Of a stretch of DNA of 64,000 nucleotides, positions 35,935 through 46,695 are shown one piece after another (the first letter of the stretch is position 1; every line of letters starts with the position of its first letter). Made by a program: the position numbers and the translations under genes. The stretch covers positions 16,004,062 through 16,068,061 of the forward strand of contig CM055611.1 in NCBI GenBank assembly GCA_029379385.1. The letters are read 5' to 3'. The notes under the pieces were generated by a model that saw only the letters and a program-made list of their open reading frames with translations, did not search any database and was not told the origin of the DNA. Origin of the DNA: Quillaja saponaria (taxonomy: Eukaryota; Streptophyta; Magnoliopsida; Fabales; Quillajaceae).

Positions 35935-38240
35935 GTCCTAACTATTTCAAAAAGAAAAATTATAGTAATTATTTAAATTTATATTTTTTTTATTTTCATA
36001 ATGTTGACTTTTAAAAAAATTAATTATAAAAGGAAAAGTAAACTACATTTTAATGGCAAGTGAAATAAAATCATATAATTTTTATAAAATAATTTTATTT
36101 TACTTTTGAATGATCTTGACTTTTAATTTATTATTTTATTTTTTATTATTATTATTATTTTTTTTTTTTTGTAAAAAATAAAGTAAGACTTGTTACAGAA
36201 AAAAAAGTTGGAAAAGAAAGAGGGGAGGGTAAAGATAGTATAGATTTTTTTTTTTTATCTAAATAAGTTGTTAAAGAGTCATCAGTACTTACTCTCACTC
36301 TTGCCATCTTGCTTAATCATTTTAATCTTTTTAGTATCTTTCTCTTAACTTATTATTGGTTGTCGAGTCAACAATAAATATCTCATATTCTCTTTTCGTT
36401 GTTCAATTATAAATTTAATTTGAAAATAAAGTGCAGCATAGGAAAATACTTAAAATGTAATGAATTTTTTATTTGTTCTAAACAAATTGTTGAACTAAAT
36501 AGGCTTATTTAATATTTTTTATTCTTCAAGATTATATCAATTTTCAATTTGGTCCTACAAGAATTTTCTGAAACAATTTTTTTTCAAGATTCAAATTTTT
36601 TCAACCAAAATCCGTTTACATATTATAAAATTATCCCTGAATTGATAACCCATATTAATTGATAATTTTTTTTATATATTAAATTTTATTATAATTTATG
36701 TTGAATAATATATATATATATATATATATGACAATAACTATTTTTTAAAAAAATATATTATAGTAATTAACACTACACGAAGTATTCTTAACTAATATAT
36801 TTATATGTTTTTTTTCTTTTGCATAATGTTGATTTTTAAAAAATTGTAAAAAAAAGAAAAAGAAAAAGAAAAAGAAAAAAGAAAAATATATTTTAATGGA
36901 AAGTGAAATAAAACCATATATTTTTTTATAAAATAATTTTTTGGTATAATTTTGACTTTTAATATATATATATATATTTTTTAAGATAGACCAAATAAGA
37001 TAGAAATATCTTATCCAATTTTCTTTATCTGATTTGTCAAACACAGTCTTAAATCGCTTATTAAAATAATATATATGAAATTTTTATAATATTTATTGGA
37101 GTTTTAATCATGAATTTAGTGATAATTTATTTTATTGAATAATTCAATAATATTTAATTCATAAATTGTTATTTTTTAAAAATATTTAATAATTACATAT
37201 TATATTCATTACACCTTAACAAATATTCTAATCACAGCTTTTTTAAAAAAACTATAAATTAATTATACATGCTTTTATTTCACATTATAAAAGCTAACCA
37301 TATATGCATATAATTGTCTCTGATAATATAAAACTATTTGATTAGGAAGTTGTTCAATTAAATCCGTGTAACATGAAAGACTTAAAAATTAGATTATGTA
37401 GTCTTCTCAAGATCTTAAAAAATGAAGGACATTTTTAAGAAAGAGAAAAGATTTTCATCGAGCTCTAATTACTTCTGTTGGATAAGATAGAGGTGCTAAA
37501 ATTAAGATGTCCCGGGCTAAAATATCATGTGTGATTATTTATCTCCTTATTTCTAAGTTGTATTGATAATATATATTAGTGAATTAAGTTGTAATATTTT
37601 AGAATAATTAAAAATATTTCGTCAATTAACGTGGATGTCTCCCATATTAATATAAATATTAAGTAATAAATGAAATATTCTTGTTAGACATATAAACAAT
37701 GACAGGTTTGAATTTCATTTTATGACTTGAAAAACATTTCCGGACATTTAACATTAAGCTATGTAGAATTGTTAATTATTTTATACATAGAAATTTTGAG
37801 TACTAAAAAGAGTTGACCGAAAATATTATTGGAGAACTGAAATTAAAGCTAGCAGAGGCAATCTTGAGGGATCTAAACATTAGTTAAGTCAAAATAGGTC
37901 AAGAAAATGAGTTACTTAATTCTAAATATTATATGATTGAAATTGACATTTTTATCTAAGTTGTTAAAGAGTCATCAATACTTATTCTTGCCTTCTTGCT
38001 TAATTAATTTCATCTTTCAAGTATTTTTCTCTTAACTTATTATTGTTTGTCAAGTGAATTTTTTCATTGATCAATGACAAATTCAATTTAAAAATAGAGT
38101 GTAGCATAGGAAAATATTTAAAATGTAATTAATTTTTATAGTTCTAAGCAAATTGTAGAACTTAATAGGTTTATTTATTGTTTTGATCCTTCATAATTAT
38201 ATCAATTTTCAATTTAGTTTTTAAGATTTTTTTTTTTAAT
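35790..38240. repeat. AT-rich tandem units
   Basis: 35,885-36,140 resembles 36,700-36,970 (AT repeat, then TAGTAATTA, CATAATGTTGA, AATGGMAAGTGAAATAAAA, TTGACTTTTAA). 36,270-36,560 resembles 37,965-38,240 (AGAGTCATCARTACTTA, TTCTCTTAACTTATTATTG, GCATAGGAAAATA, TTAAAATGTAATKAATTTT). Between lies another copy of the 17.4-kb block (37,395-37,600). This is a decayed local tandem array without genes. Confidence 0.65.
35886..35932. repeat. (AT)n microsatellite
   Basis: About 47 bp of uninterrupted AT dinucleotides. A shorter run occurs at 36,706-36,728 in the related tandem unit. Confidence 0.95.
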
Positions 38241-38586
38241 TTTTTTTTCAAAATTTAAAATTTTATAATCAAGTTTATTTTTTTATTTACATGAATTAAC
38301 GAAATAATTATAATTAATAGAAAAATAACGATTTACTTTAAGTTTTTTTATGTTTTGTAAAAAAAATAACCATTTTATTGTCAAATTATATAGATTTATT
38401 TTAGTGATATATGACATGAGAATAAGAAAATACAATTTGATAGAAAATTTTAAATATTAAATAATAAAAATGACTAATAATATTCATAGAGTACGATAAA
38501 CATTATAATCACGTTTTCTTCTTCTGCGCATGCTGTATTAATTGGTGGGCCCATATAGGGTCACACCTATTTATCATCTCAGAGGT

Positions 38587-38772
38587 GGACTTTTGGACAA
38601 AAGGGTCAAAGTCCCAAAATTTTTGGTCAAAATGGTAAATTTTTTACCATAATAGCCAGAATGGGGTAAATGATGAAACCGTGTTTTCAAAACACGGTTT
38701 CAGGGTCCGACCTGGCGTGCCAGGTCAGACCATCGCCCACATCAGGCACTCGCGCGTGGCGCGCCAGTGCAG
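38587..38772 (+). repeat. Left TIR of the MULE, with palindromes P1 and P2
   Basis: Contains P1 at 38,674-38,702 (arms TGAAACCGTGTTTT, one-base centre, perfect) and P2 at 38,704-38,731 (arms around GGTCCGACCTGGC, one mismatch). A further CGCGCGTGGCGCGCC patch lies at about 38,751-38,765. The outer 87 bp are AT-rich and not palindromic. Confidence 0.9.
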
Positions 38773-38855
38773 TTGTCCCCCGCGGGGCCCGCTGGTCGGC
38801 CCCGTGGGGGGCAAAAATAAGTCTGAAATCGGCTTTTGAAAAGTCGGTTTCAGAC
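38773..38855 (+). repeat. Left subterminal palindromes P4 and P5
   Basis: P4 (38,773-38,815) pairs TTGTCCCCC with GGGGGGCAA around a GC-rich centre. P5 (38,821-38,855) has 17-base arms with about two mismatches, starting GTCTGAAATCGGCTTTT. They lie inside the inverted repeat proper and occur in the reverse relative order at the other end. Confidence 0.8.
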
Positions 38856-38876
38856 GCGCTGCCCTGCTTTCTCCTC

Positions 38877-38884
38877 TATAAATA
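38877..38884 (+). promoter_or_regulatory. TATA box for the mudrA transcript
   Basis: TATAAATA sits just inside the left TIR palindromes, upstream of a pyrimidine-rich leader. Plant spacing predicts a start at about 38,905-38,918. Position, not experiment, supports this. Confidence 0.6.
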
Positions 38885-38898
38885 CAGAGGCAGAGCAA

Positions 38899-38927
38899 GA
38901 GGAGAAGACTCATCACGTCTTCTCCTC
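38899..38927 (+). promoter_or_regulatory. Hairpin at the predicted mudrA transcript start
   Basis: Perfect 11-bp arms GAGGAGAAGAC and GTCTTCTCCTC with a 7-base loop. Depending on the exact start it would be in the 5' end of the mRNA. Confidence 0.6.
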
Positions 38928-40402
38928 ATCACCACCTTCATTTCTTATTACATTAACTTTTTCTTTTTTTCTGTTAATATTCTCATGTTCTTTCAATTTA
39001 CAAGGTAAAATCTTGGTAAGTTATACAAATTTTAATTTAAAAAATTTATTTTTATTAATTAAATTAAATTATTTTCTTATTGAAAAATTTATTACGTATA
39101 CTATTTAATTTATATTATTTATATAAATTAGTGATATTTACTTATTAATTATTTAAATTACGTATACTATTAAAATTTTTAAAAATAAAATATAAATAGA
39201 AATTATATAAATTATTTAATGTTACACGATATATATGTTTTGTTATTCTAAATTTATTTATGTTTTGTTTAGGATTATTGTTGAAATCACGTTGCCGGTG
39301 TTGATACTTTTTGCTCATTTGCTTCTTACCTAGTAAGTCATAAAGTTATATTTATTTTATAGAAAGTTATATTTATTATTATTATATGCATGTATCTATA
39401 TTTACAGTAGTTTTATATTATAATTGTTGAAATATTAATTTTTATTATTTGTTATAATTAAAAATTTGTTGTAATTGTAATTTTTATGATAATTGTAATA
39501 ATTAGTATATTTATGATATGATAAATTATTAACTTTTTAATTCACATATTAATAAATAATATTTATAAGTTTAAAATAGTAATTATGTGACACTTAATTA
39601 AATTAGTAATTTTGTGACGTTTAAATTAATTAGTAATTTTGTTTGCCTTAAAATAATAATTTAATGAGTTTTGAAATAAATAATAATTTTTGTATTTGCA
39701 TGTTTTAATGTAATTAATATATTTATTAGTAATTTTGATAATTTTAAATTAGTTAGTAATTTTGATAGTTATAAATTAATTAATATATTTTAAATGAAAA
39801 TATAAATTATTTAATTCATAATAATTTTGGTAAGTAATATACCTATAATAAAAAGTGATTTTATTATTGTGTTAGTATTCGTAATTTTATTTAAAAATTT
39901 GTGACAAATTTATAAATAAATTTTTTTGGGGAAATTTATAGTAATATATTTATGATAAATATATAATTTTTCTATTTGTATGATTTGATATTTATAATTT
40001 ATAGATATTATTTTTATGTTTTAATATGTAATGAGATTTTTTATAAATATATTTGAATATAATTAATTATGTTAAGTAATATATTTATGTTATAATTATG
40101 GTAAGTAATACACCTATGATAAATAGTGATTTTATTAGTTGAATATAATTATTTAATTCATAATGATTATGGTAAGTAATATACCTATGATAAAAAGTGA
40201 TTTTATTATTTTGTAAGAAATAGTAATTTTATTTTATAATTTGTGTATTATAATAGTAAATTATAATATGAGTATTATAATTTGAATCATTTATTATTAG
40301 TAGTTGTCTATAGTTAATCTATGAAAATACTGTGAATTCATTAACAATATAATGAGGACATTTTATAATATTTTAAAGATTTTTGAAGGTGCAAGTTTGA
40401 TA
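38905..40402 (+). other. Predicted mudrA leader: two non-coding exons and AT-rich introns
   Basis: A likely first exon ends ..TTTACAAG/GTAAAATC at about 39,003. A second small exon is bounded by TTTGTTTAG (about 39,272) and CTAG/GTAAGTC-like CCTA/GTAAGT (about 39,332). The next acceptor is TTTTTGAAG before 40,389. The second intron has three near-identical copies of a GGTAAGTAATATACCTATGA unit followed by a GTGATTTTATTA stretch (about 39,828, 40,098 and 40,171). Splice sites are by eye. Confidence 0.45.
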
Positions 40403-42900
40403 ATGGAAGAAATTGGAATTATGTGTTACATTAATGGTGAGATGCGTACTGGTTCGAACGGGCTTGAATACGATTCAGGTCCCGTTAAGTGCATTCGTGT
40501 ACCCAAGCGTATCAAGTATGTAGAGTTTCATGCTCGTTTATGCAAGTCCTTAAAGGTTGATAGAAGAAGAGAGTACCTGACTATAATTTGTCGATGTCCG
40601 AGTACTATAAATAATTCAACCCACTATAGTCCGGTTGCAGTAGCTGATGATGAGGACTTGTACAGCATGTTACAGCATGCCAGTGCGTAAGGCCCTGGAT
40701 TTATTTTAGAGATTTATTTACATAAGCATGCACTTCATGATGAGTCTCTGTCTCATGTTCAGAGTCACGACACACTTGACCCGAATCCTGAAAACATATT
40801 CATGAAATCTCCCACCAGTAGGCGCCAATACAATCAGCTCAGTTCTCATGTTACAGGAGAGGCATCAGCATCTCTTAGGCCGTATTCACCAATTACTTGC
40901 TCAGAAGTGCCTGGAGAAGATATTGGCGATGGAGAAGATATCCCTGATTTGAACATTGATCCACATTTTAACATTGAAGTGGATGATGATGATATTATCG
41001 AGGCTCCTGAAGAAGATTTATTTGCCGAATATGTGCCGAATCCCTTTTACACGGACGTGAACATTGCCGGGGCACGTGCCGTAAATCCTGTTATTGTTCC
41101 AAATGCACAATGGGAGTTGCATAATGAATTTTACAATGGCATGTTGTTCAGCACGAAGGTCGAGTTAAAAAATACTATTAAATACTGGCACATTATGAAC
41201 CACGTGGCTTTCGTAGTCGTTGAGTCCAAAAAGGACACATGGGATATCAGGTGTAAGCTCCACGAACAGGGATGCAAGTGGAGGTTGCGAGGACATTTTA
41301 GTAAAAAATTTGAAAAGTTTCAGATTACGAAATTGTATGTCGCTCACAGCTGTGTTTACAGCGGAATGACTCAGGATCATTATAATCTGAACAAGGGGAT
41401 CATTGCTGAATATATCAAAAATACTATCAATGAAGACCCAACTACACTAGGAGTTGTGTTGCTTACAATGATAAAAGATCACTTCCATTATAGTCCAAGT
41501 TTGAGCAAAATATTCAAAGCGAAGAAGAAAGCAATAAATCTTGTATTTGGTAATTGGGAGGAATCCTACAATGAGCTTCCCAGATATTTAAATGCACTTC
41601 GTGTCACTAATCCCGGCACGCGTTTCGAATAGAAAGTGAACCCAACTAATCATCCTGGACAAGTTATTTTTCAATGAGTATTCTGGGCTTTTGGGCCATC
41701 TATCGAGGCCTTCCATCATTGTAGACCAGTTCTTCAGATTGACGGCACATTCCTATATGGAAAGTACACGGGCAAATTGTTGGTTGCAACTGGTGTTGAT
41801 GGTAACAATAGTTTAGTTCCAGTTGCATTTGCAGTTGTTGAGGAGGAGAACACAGATAGTTGGGGATGGTTTTTAAGTTTGATTCACATGCATGTAACGC
41901 AACGGGTGGGTATTTGCTTAATATCTGATCGTCATGCCGGGATCATTGCTACTGCTTCAGATCCTCGGAATGGCTGGACTGAGCCTTATGGTTATCACCG
42001 TTTTTGTGTTAGGCATATTGCAAGCAACTTTCATAAGACCCACAAGAATATGAAAGCAAAAAATATCCTCATTCACACTGCGAGTCAAACTCAAAAACGC
42101 AAATTTGATAAATATTCAAAAAGTTTGTTCAGTTGGACTCTGAGTATGCTGCATGGATTGGTAGAATTCCTTTAGAGCAGTGGACATTGGCACATGATGG
42201 AGGTCACCGCTTTGACTTCATGACCACAAACTTGGGGGAGTGTATGAACAATGTCTTGAAGGGAGCGCGACAAGTCCCAATCACTGCACTGGTGCGGTTG
42301 ACATTTTACCGGTGTGTCAAATATTTCATGGAACATCGGGCGTACATTAATGCTCAACTTGGTGTTGGCAATCAATACACAACCGACACTATAGAAAAAA
42401 TCCAAAATTGGGCAGAGAGAGCAGGTGGACACGAGTTGAGACAGTTTCATACCGGTTTGGGGATAATTGAAATAAAAACTCAATTTCGTGGATGGCAAGC
42501 CCGAAAGGGCGGCAACCAGCATACAGTGCGTTTAAATGAAAGAACGTGCACATGCAACAAACCCCATCAATACATTCTCCCATGCTCACATGTTATAGCA
42601 GCTTGTGCAAGCATGCATCTGAACTATACCGACTTTATTGGGGAGTGGTATAAACTGAGAAATCAGGAGCTTGTATACACTCCACAATTCAACCCAGTGA
42701 TGCACGATGACTATTGGCCAGAATTCCAGTTCCCCCATGTGGTTCCCGACATGTCCAAATTGCGAAAGAAGGGTAGGCTGAAAACACATCGAATTCATAA
42801 TGAGATGGACATTACAGAGTCCTCGAGGCAACTTAGGTGTGGTTTATGTAGGCAGGAAGGACACAATCGTAAAAATTGTCCTAACATTACACGATCTTAA
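40403..42900 (+). pseudogene. mudrA-type Mutator transposase (three stops, one frameshift)
   Basis: A single frame from Met 40,403 (MEEIGIMCYINGEMR) reads a PB1-like N-terminal domain, an acidic linker (DDDDIIEAPEEDLF), the MuDR domain (LFSTKVELKNTIKYW.. to CKWRLRG, about 41,140-41,350), and the MULE DDE domain with first aspartate in QIDGTFLYGKYTGK (about 41,740) and second in LISDRHAGI (about 41,922). After a frameshift near 42,108 come TTNLGECMNNVLKGAR with the probable glutamate (about 42,226), a SWIM zinc finger CTCNKPHQYILPCSH (42,547-42,591) and a zinc knuckle CGLCRQEGHNRKNC (42,838-42,879). Stops are at 40,688, 41,630 and 41,675. About 830 codons is full length for the family. It would bind and cut the element ends. 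I chose 40,403 because the earlier ATG lies before a likely splice acceptor. Confidence 0.92.
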
Positions 42901-43099
42901 AAGACAAGTTCCATTATCACACTCTTTACTTTAATGTAAGAGTTTTCCTATTTATGTATTTGTTTCTACTTTTTTATTATGTAGATATTAGGTATTATGT
43001 CCCCCACATGTCATGTAAAATTATTTTGACATTAATAAACATTATTGTCGTGTATGCATATTAACATTATATTTGATTTGTCTTTTGTTATGCAGATTC

Positions 43100-45197
43100 A
43101 TGGATCCCGTTGTCCCAGTAGATGTTTCAGTCCTTAGATTACACGATAGCCATCGATCCGTTAGAGTTTTCGCGGATCACGAGGTTTTTAATTAACAAAT
43201 CGAATTACTATAAATAATTTTTCAATTTAATTTTATTAGCGAAAATGTTCTTACTAATATGTCTTTAAAAATTTAGAGCGAGGCCTATGTCCTCAGATGC
43301 CGTCGGAGGGAGGCGGTGTTCAGCCGAGAACTTCTTAATAATATTAATAATATTAATCCTCGAGTATTGGAGTACATGACCATGGCAGGTTTTGGCGGTG
43401 TGCTCAGGGTGGAGTTTATTTCGCTTGATTGGCACCTTGTGACAGCTTTAGTAAAGCGATAGAGGCCAGAGACTCACACATTTCATCTGCCGCACGGTGA
43501 GGCCACCATCACACTACAGGATATTAGTATTCTGTTCGGTTTACTTGTTGACGGTGAGCCTGTCTCTGGCCTAGTTGGTGCTGACGTCGCAACTGAGTAC
43601 GATCGATTATTGGGAGTTGTGCCCCCTGCTACAGCTGTTAAGGGTAACACATTGAAAATGAGCTGGTTAGGATTGACATTTCAGAATTTTCCAGCCGATG
43701 GTGATGACATTACAGCGCAGAGATATGCACGAGCTTATATATTACAGCTGATGGGTGGATTGTTGTTCACCAGTAAGACGAGTACACATGTGCACATTTG
43801 TTTCTTATCTCTGTTGGAAAACCTATATGTCGCAGGACAGTACAGCTGGGGGAGTGCCTCCCTGGCATGGTTGTACAGGGAGATGTGTCATGCCACTCAC
43901 CTTGATGCTTCTGAAATTGCTGGACCTTTGATATTACTCCAGGTATGGGCATGGGAGCGACTACCATTTCTCGCACCGATGAGGGAGACAGAAATTCCGT
44001 GGGATAATCTTTGTCCTTTAGGCGCGAGGTTTGTAAATTTATTAGTTTTATACATTTGGCTACTAGGATGTGTGGTACATAAATGACTTGTAATTAACAT
44101 TTTTAATTACTTCCAAGTGGAGAGTAAAGTTCAAAGTAACTCAAATCGGCCATAATGTGGTGTCTTGGTATAGAGAGATGCTGGACAGGATGTCAGCAGA
44201 CCAGGTAATTACAAGTGTATCTTATATCTATGTATCATTTAACAATGACATGTTTCAAGGTTTTATTTATTAAAACATTGACACAGTTTTTGGATTGCAA
44301 TTCATATCATTACCCTACATTGATGATGGGGTGAGACACCTGATACCAGACTATTGTTATCGAGACCAGCATATTTGGGGTGCTAAAGTACCCTTAATAT
44401 GTTTTCATATTGTTAAGTATCAGAAAGTGGATAGGGTAACGCATCAGTTTGGATATCAGCAACCTATACCAGAAAATCCTACTGACATTGAGGCCGATCA
44501 AACCTTGCACAAATTTGATCTTCGGGGACGGGGCGTCACTGACTACCGTTGGCTACATGCTAACCACATAGCCATTTGGGGCATGAGATACAATCTGGTC
44601 CAGATAGGTGATGTTCTGGGAGTTGCACATGGTCATGCTGCTCATACAACCGAGTACAATGAGTGGTATAGACGTATCAGTAGGAGATATCTTACACGAG
44701 TTGGTCTTATCCATGCTGATCCAGCTCCTTCCCATTCTACTCATTCGACGTCATCATCATCATTGTCATCACAACGTCGCAGACGCAGTAGAACTGATGT
44801 CCCTGGACCGTCGGTTTCTTATAGACGTGTTGATGCTGATGTCCGACCATCAGATATGTATATTCCATCTCCGGCACATATGTCTCCACCTCCTCCATCT
44901 CCTTATATGCCCAGTAGTTCATCTATGTATCATCAGCTTATGCCGGACTTTGCACTGCAATCAAGCGAGGTTTTTAACTCTCCCATACCGCAGGTGCCAT
45001 ACTTTCAGTATGGTAATACACCTGCATCATATGACCCGGGTATGGGTTCAGGTGTGCAAGCTGAGGAAGGATTTAGCGGTGCTGATGACATACCTCCCTC
45101 AGACGATCTTGGTGACAGGGCTGATGTACCAGCTAGGCGAAACCCGGCAAGGAGGAGAAGACCACGCCCATGTGGTACAGGAGGTCATTTTTTGTAG
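43100..45197 (+). pseudogene. Plant mobile domain (PMD, MAIN/MAIL1-like) protein, four exons, one stop and small frame breaks
   Basis: Exon 1 (43,100-43,183) encodes 28 residues from MDPVVPVDVS and ends at GAG/GTTTTT. Exon 2 (43,277 to about 44,028) holds the PMD core: FISLDWHLVTALV, a stop at 43,460 where the family has W, RPETHTFHLPHGEATITLQD, GLLVDGEPVSG, and LLGVVPP through AWERLPF and WDNL. Exon 3 (44,118-44,204) reads WRVKF..SWYREMLDRMSADQ. Exon 4 (from 44,287) reads LIPDYCYRDQHIWGAKVPLI, DLRGRGVTDYRW and YNEWYRRISRRYL, then a low-complexity S/P/R-rich tail with RRNPARRRRPRP, ending at 45,197. Frames at the exon 2/3 and 3/4 joins are off by one, probably small indels. PMD proteins occur in transposons and in host silencing factors MAIN and MAIL1. 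The gene lies 200 bp after mudrA, same strand. Confidence 0.88.
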
Positions 45198-46283
45198 ATC
45201 AGTATTTCCCGAAATCCTTATATAAGTTTTTTAATTTTTAATTTGTGTTTGTTACTTGTAATAGGAAAAGTCTTCCTGGTTTATGTTTTAATTTAGTTAT
45301 ACTTGTAAATTAAAATTTATAATAAAGCATGTAATAATTAGAATGAGTTAATATAAGTGTGTTCCATTAATTTTTAAAATAATTTAATGTTTTTTATTCT
45401 TTCTAAATCATTTCAAATAAGTTTAAAATTTATATACTTTAAATTAAAAAAATTTAGTAAAACTTAATAATTTACAATATCATGAATTTTAACATTTTAA
45501 AATATCATAAACTATAGTAAAAAAATTTAGCATACATTATAGAATTAAAAAATTAACAAAAATCTTAAATTGTAAAAATACAAAATTTATAAATTTAAAA
45601 ACTGTCATACACTATAAATTTAAAATTTTTCATATATTTTTAATTTCATATAATTATTATGCACTTTAAAATTTCGTGGAACATTTTAAACTATAAATAT
45701 ATAAATTAACATATACTTTATATTTAAAAGATATCATGAATTTTAAAAATATTTATGATAAAATTAAAATGTATGATAAAATCTTAAATTCTAAAATTTT
45801 AAAATTATCATATATCTTAAATTTATAAAATCTTTTAATATAAATTAAAAAATAATATATATTTTAAATTTCAAAAATATCATATAATAAAACATTAAAA
45901 TTAAAAATTATCATATATTTACAATAAAAATTTAAAAACTCATTAAACTTTTACAAAGGTCATGAAAAAAAATATTTGAAGGTTTGTATGTTTTAATATA
46001 ATATTATGTAAAATAAAATAAGCTAATTTATTAATTAATATGATTATTATCATATATTTTAAGAAAAATTTAAGAACTCATAAATTTTTACTAAAATTCA
46101 TCAATTTTTAGTAAGGTAATGAAATTTTTTTTAAGATTTATATGTTTTAATTGAATTGTTACGTGAAGTAAAACAAATTAATTATGGTGTGAAGTAAAAC
46201 AAATTAATTATGGTATTTGTATATTGTAATTTAATTAATAAATTAATATAATTAATATATTAATGGGAGAGGGAGAGAAATTA
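45198..46283. other. MULE 3' non-coding region, extremely AT-rich
   Basis: Over 1 kb of near-pure A/T with recurring words such as ATCATATAT and TTTAAAATT. Possible polyadenylation signals near 45,320. A phrase GTGAAGTAAAACAAATTAAT occurs twice at about 46,153-46,210. No coding content. Confidence 0.6.
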
Positions 46284-46286
46284 TTT

Positions 46287-46379
46287 GGGGGGGGGTGTGC
46301 GGGAATTATTGACAGGGGGAGGGGGGAGGGGGTGAGGGGAATTATTGACAGGGGGAGGGGGGAGGGGGGAGGGGGGGCT
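46287..46379 (+). repeat. G-rich tandem repeat next to the right TIR
   Basis: Two copies of a GGGAATTATTGACAGGGGGA unit, each followed by runs of five to seven G. At least eight G-runs of four or more make quadruplex folding of the plus strand plausible. Confidence 0.85.
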
Positions 46380-46391
46380 GGGTTAATAGCA

Positions 46392-46500
46392 TTGCAGGCT
46401 ACCCTGCACTGCAGGGTAGCCTGCAAAATTTGTCCCCCGCGTGGGTGGCGCGGGGGACAAATTTTTGGATGAAACCGGCTTTTCAAAAGCCGGTTTCATC
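46392..46500 (+). repeat. Right subterminal palindromes P6, P4' and P5'
   Basis: P6 at 46,392-46,426: 17-base perfect arms TTGCAGGCTACCCTGCA around one base. P4' at 46,426-46,464: 16-base perfect arms AAATTTGTCCCCCGCG around 7 bases. P5' at 46,467-46,501: 17-base perfect arms GGATGAAACCGGCTTTT around one base. P5' resembles P1 in its GAAACCG..TTTT core. Confidence 0.9.
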
Positions 46501-46686
46501 CTGCACTAGCGCGCCACGCGCGAGTGCCTGATGTGGGCGATGGTCCGACCTGGCACGCCAGGTCGGACCCTGAAACCGTGTTTTGAAAACACGGTTTCAT
46601 CATTTACCCCATTCTGGCTATTATGGTAAAAAATTTATCATTTTGACCAAAAATTTTGGGACTTGGACCCTCCTGTCCAAAAATCC
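46501..46686 (-). repeat. Right TIR of the MULE, with palindromes P2' and P1'
   Basis: Inverted copy of 38,587-38,772. P2' (46,542-46,569) is a perfect 13+2+13 palindrome and P1' (46,571-46,599) a perfect 14+1+14 palindrome. Confidence 0.9.
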
Positions 46687-46695
46687 CTCAAAGGT

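Larger units (their letters stand above)
38587..46686 (+). mobile_element. Mutator-like element (MULE) encoding mudrA-type transposase and a PMD protein
   Basis: The element is bounded by ~186-bp inverted repeats (38,587-38,772 and 46,501-46,686) with about seven differences by eye. The ends start GGAYTTTTGGACA. The 9-bp flanks CTCAGAGGT (38,578-38,586) and CTCAAAGGT (46,687-46,695) match at 8 of 9, as expected for Mutator target duplications. Two genes lie on the plus strand: a mudrA-type transposase and a plant mobile domain protein. The termini are GC-rich islands in AT-rich DNA and are made of palindromes. Length is 8,100 bp. Few lesions and close TIRs suggest it is younger than the other elements here. 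Confidence 0.92.

Noticed and set aside
36840..36890. GAAAAA repeat as a possible regulatory tract
   Set aside because: Simple sequence in an AT-rich decayed tandem unit; nothing links it to a gene.
38670..39108. 112- and 90-codon ORFs across the left MULE end
   Set aside because: They run through palindromes and the untranslated leader; no domain and no conserved partner at the right end.
44608..45225. 205-codon plus-strand ORF overlapping the PMD gene
   Set aside because: Alternative frame of PMD exon 4; its His/Leu/Met-rich composition comes from the real frame's Ser/Pro codons.
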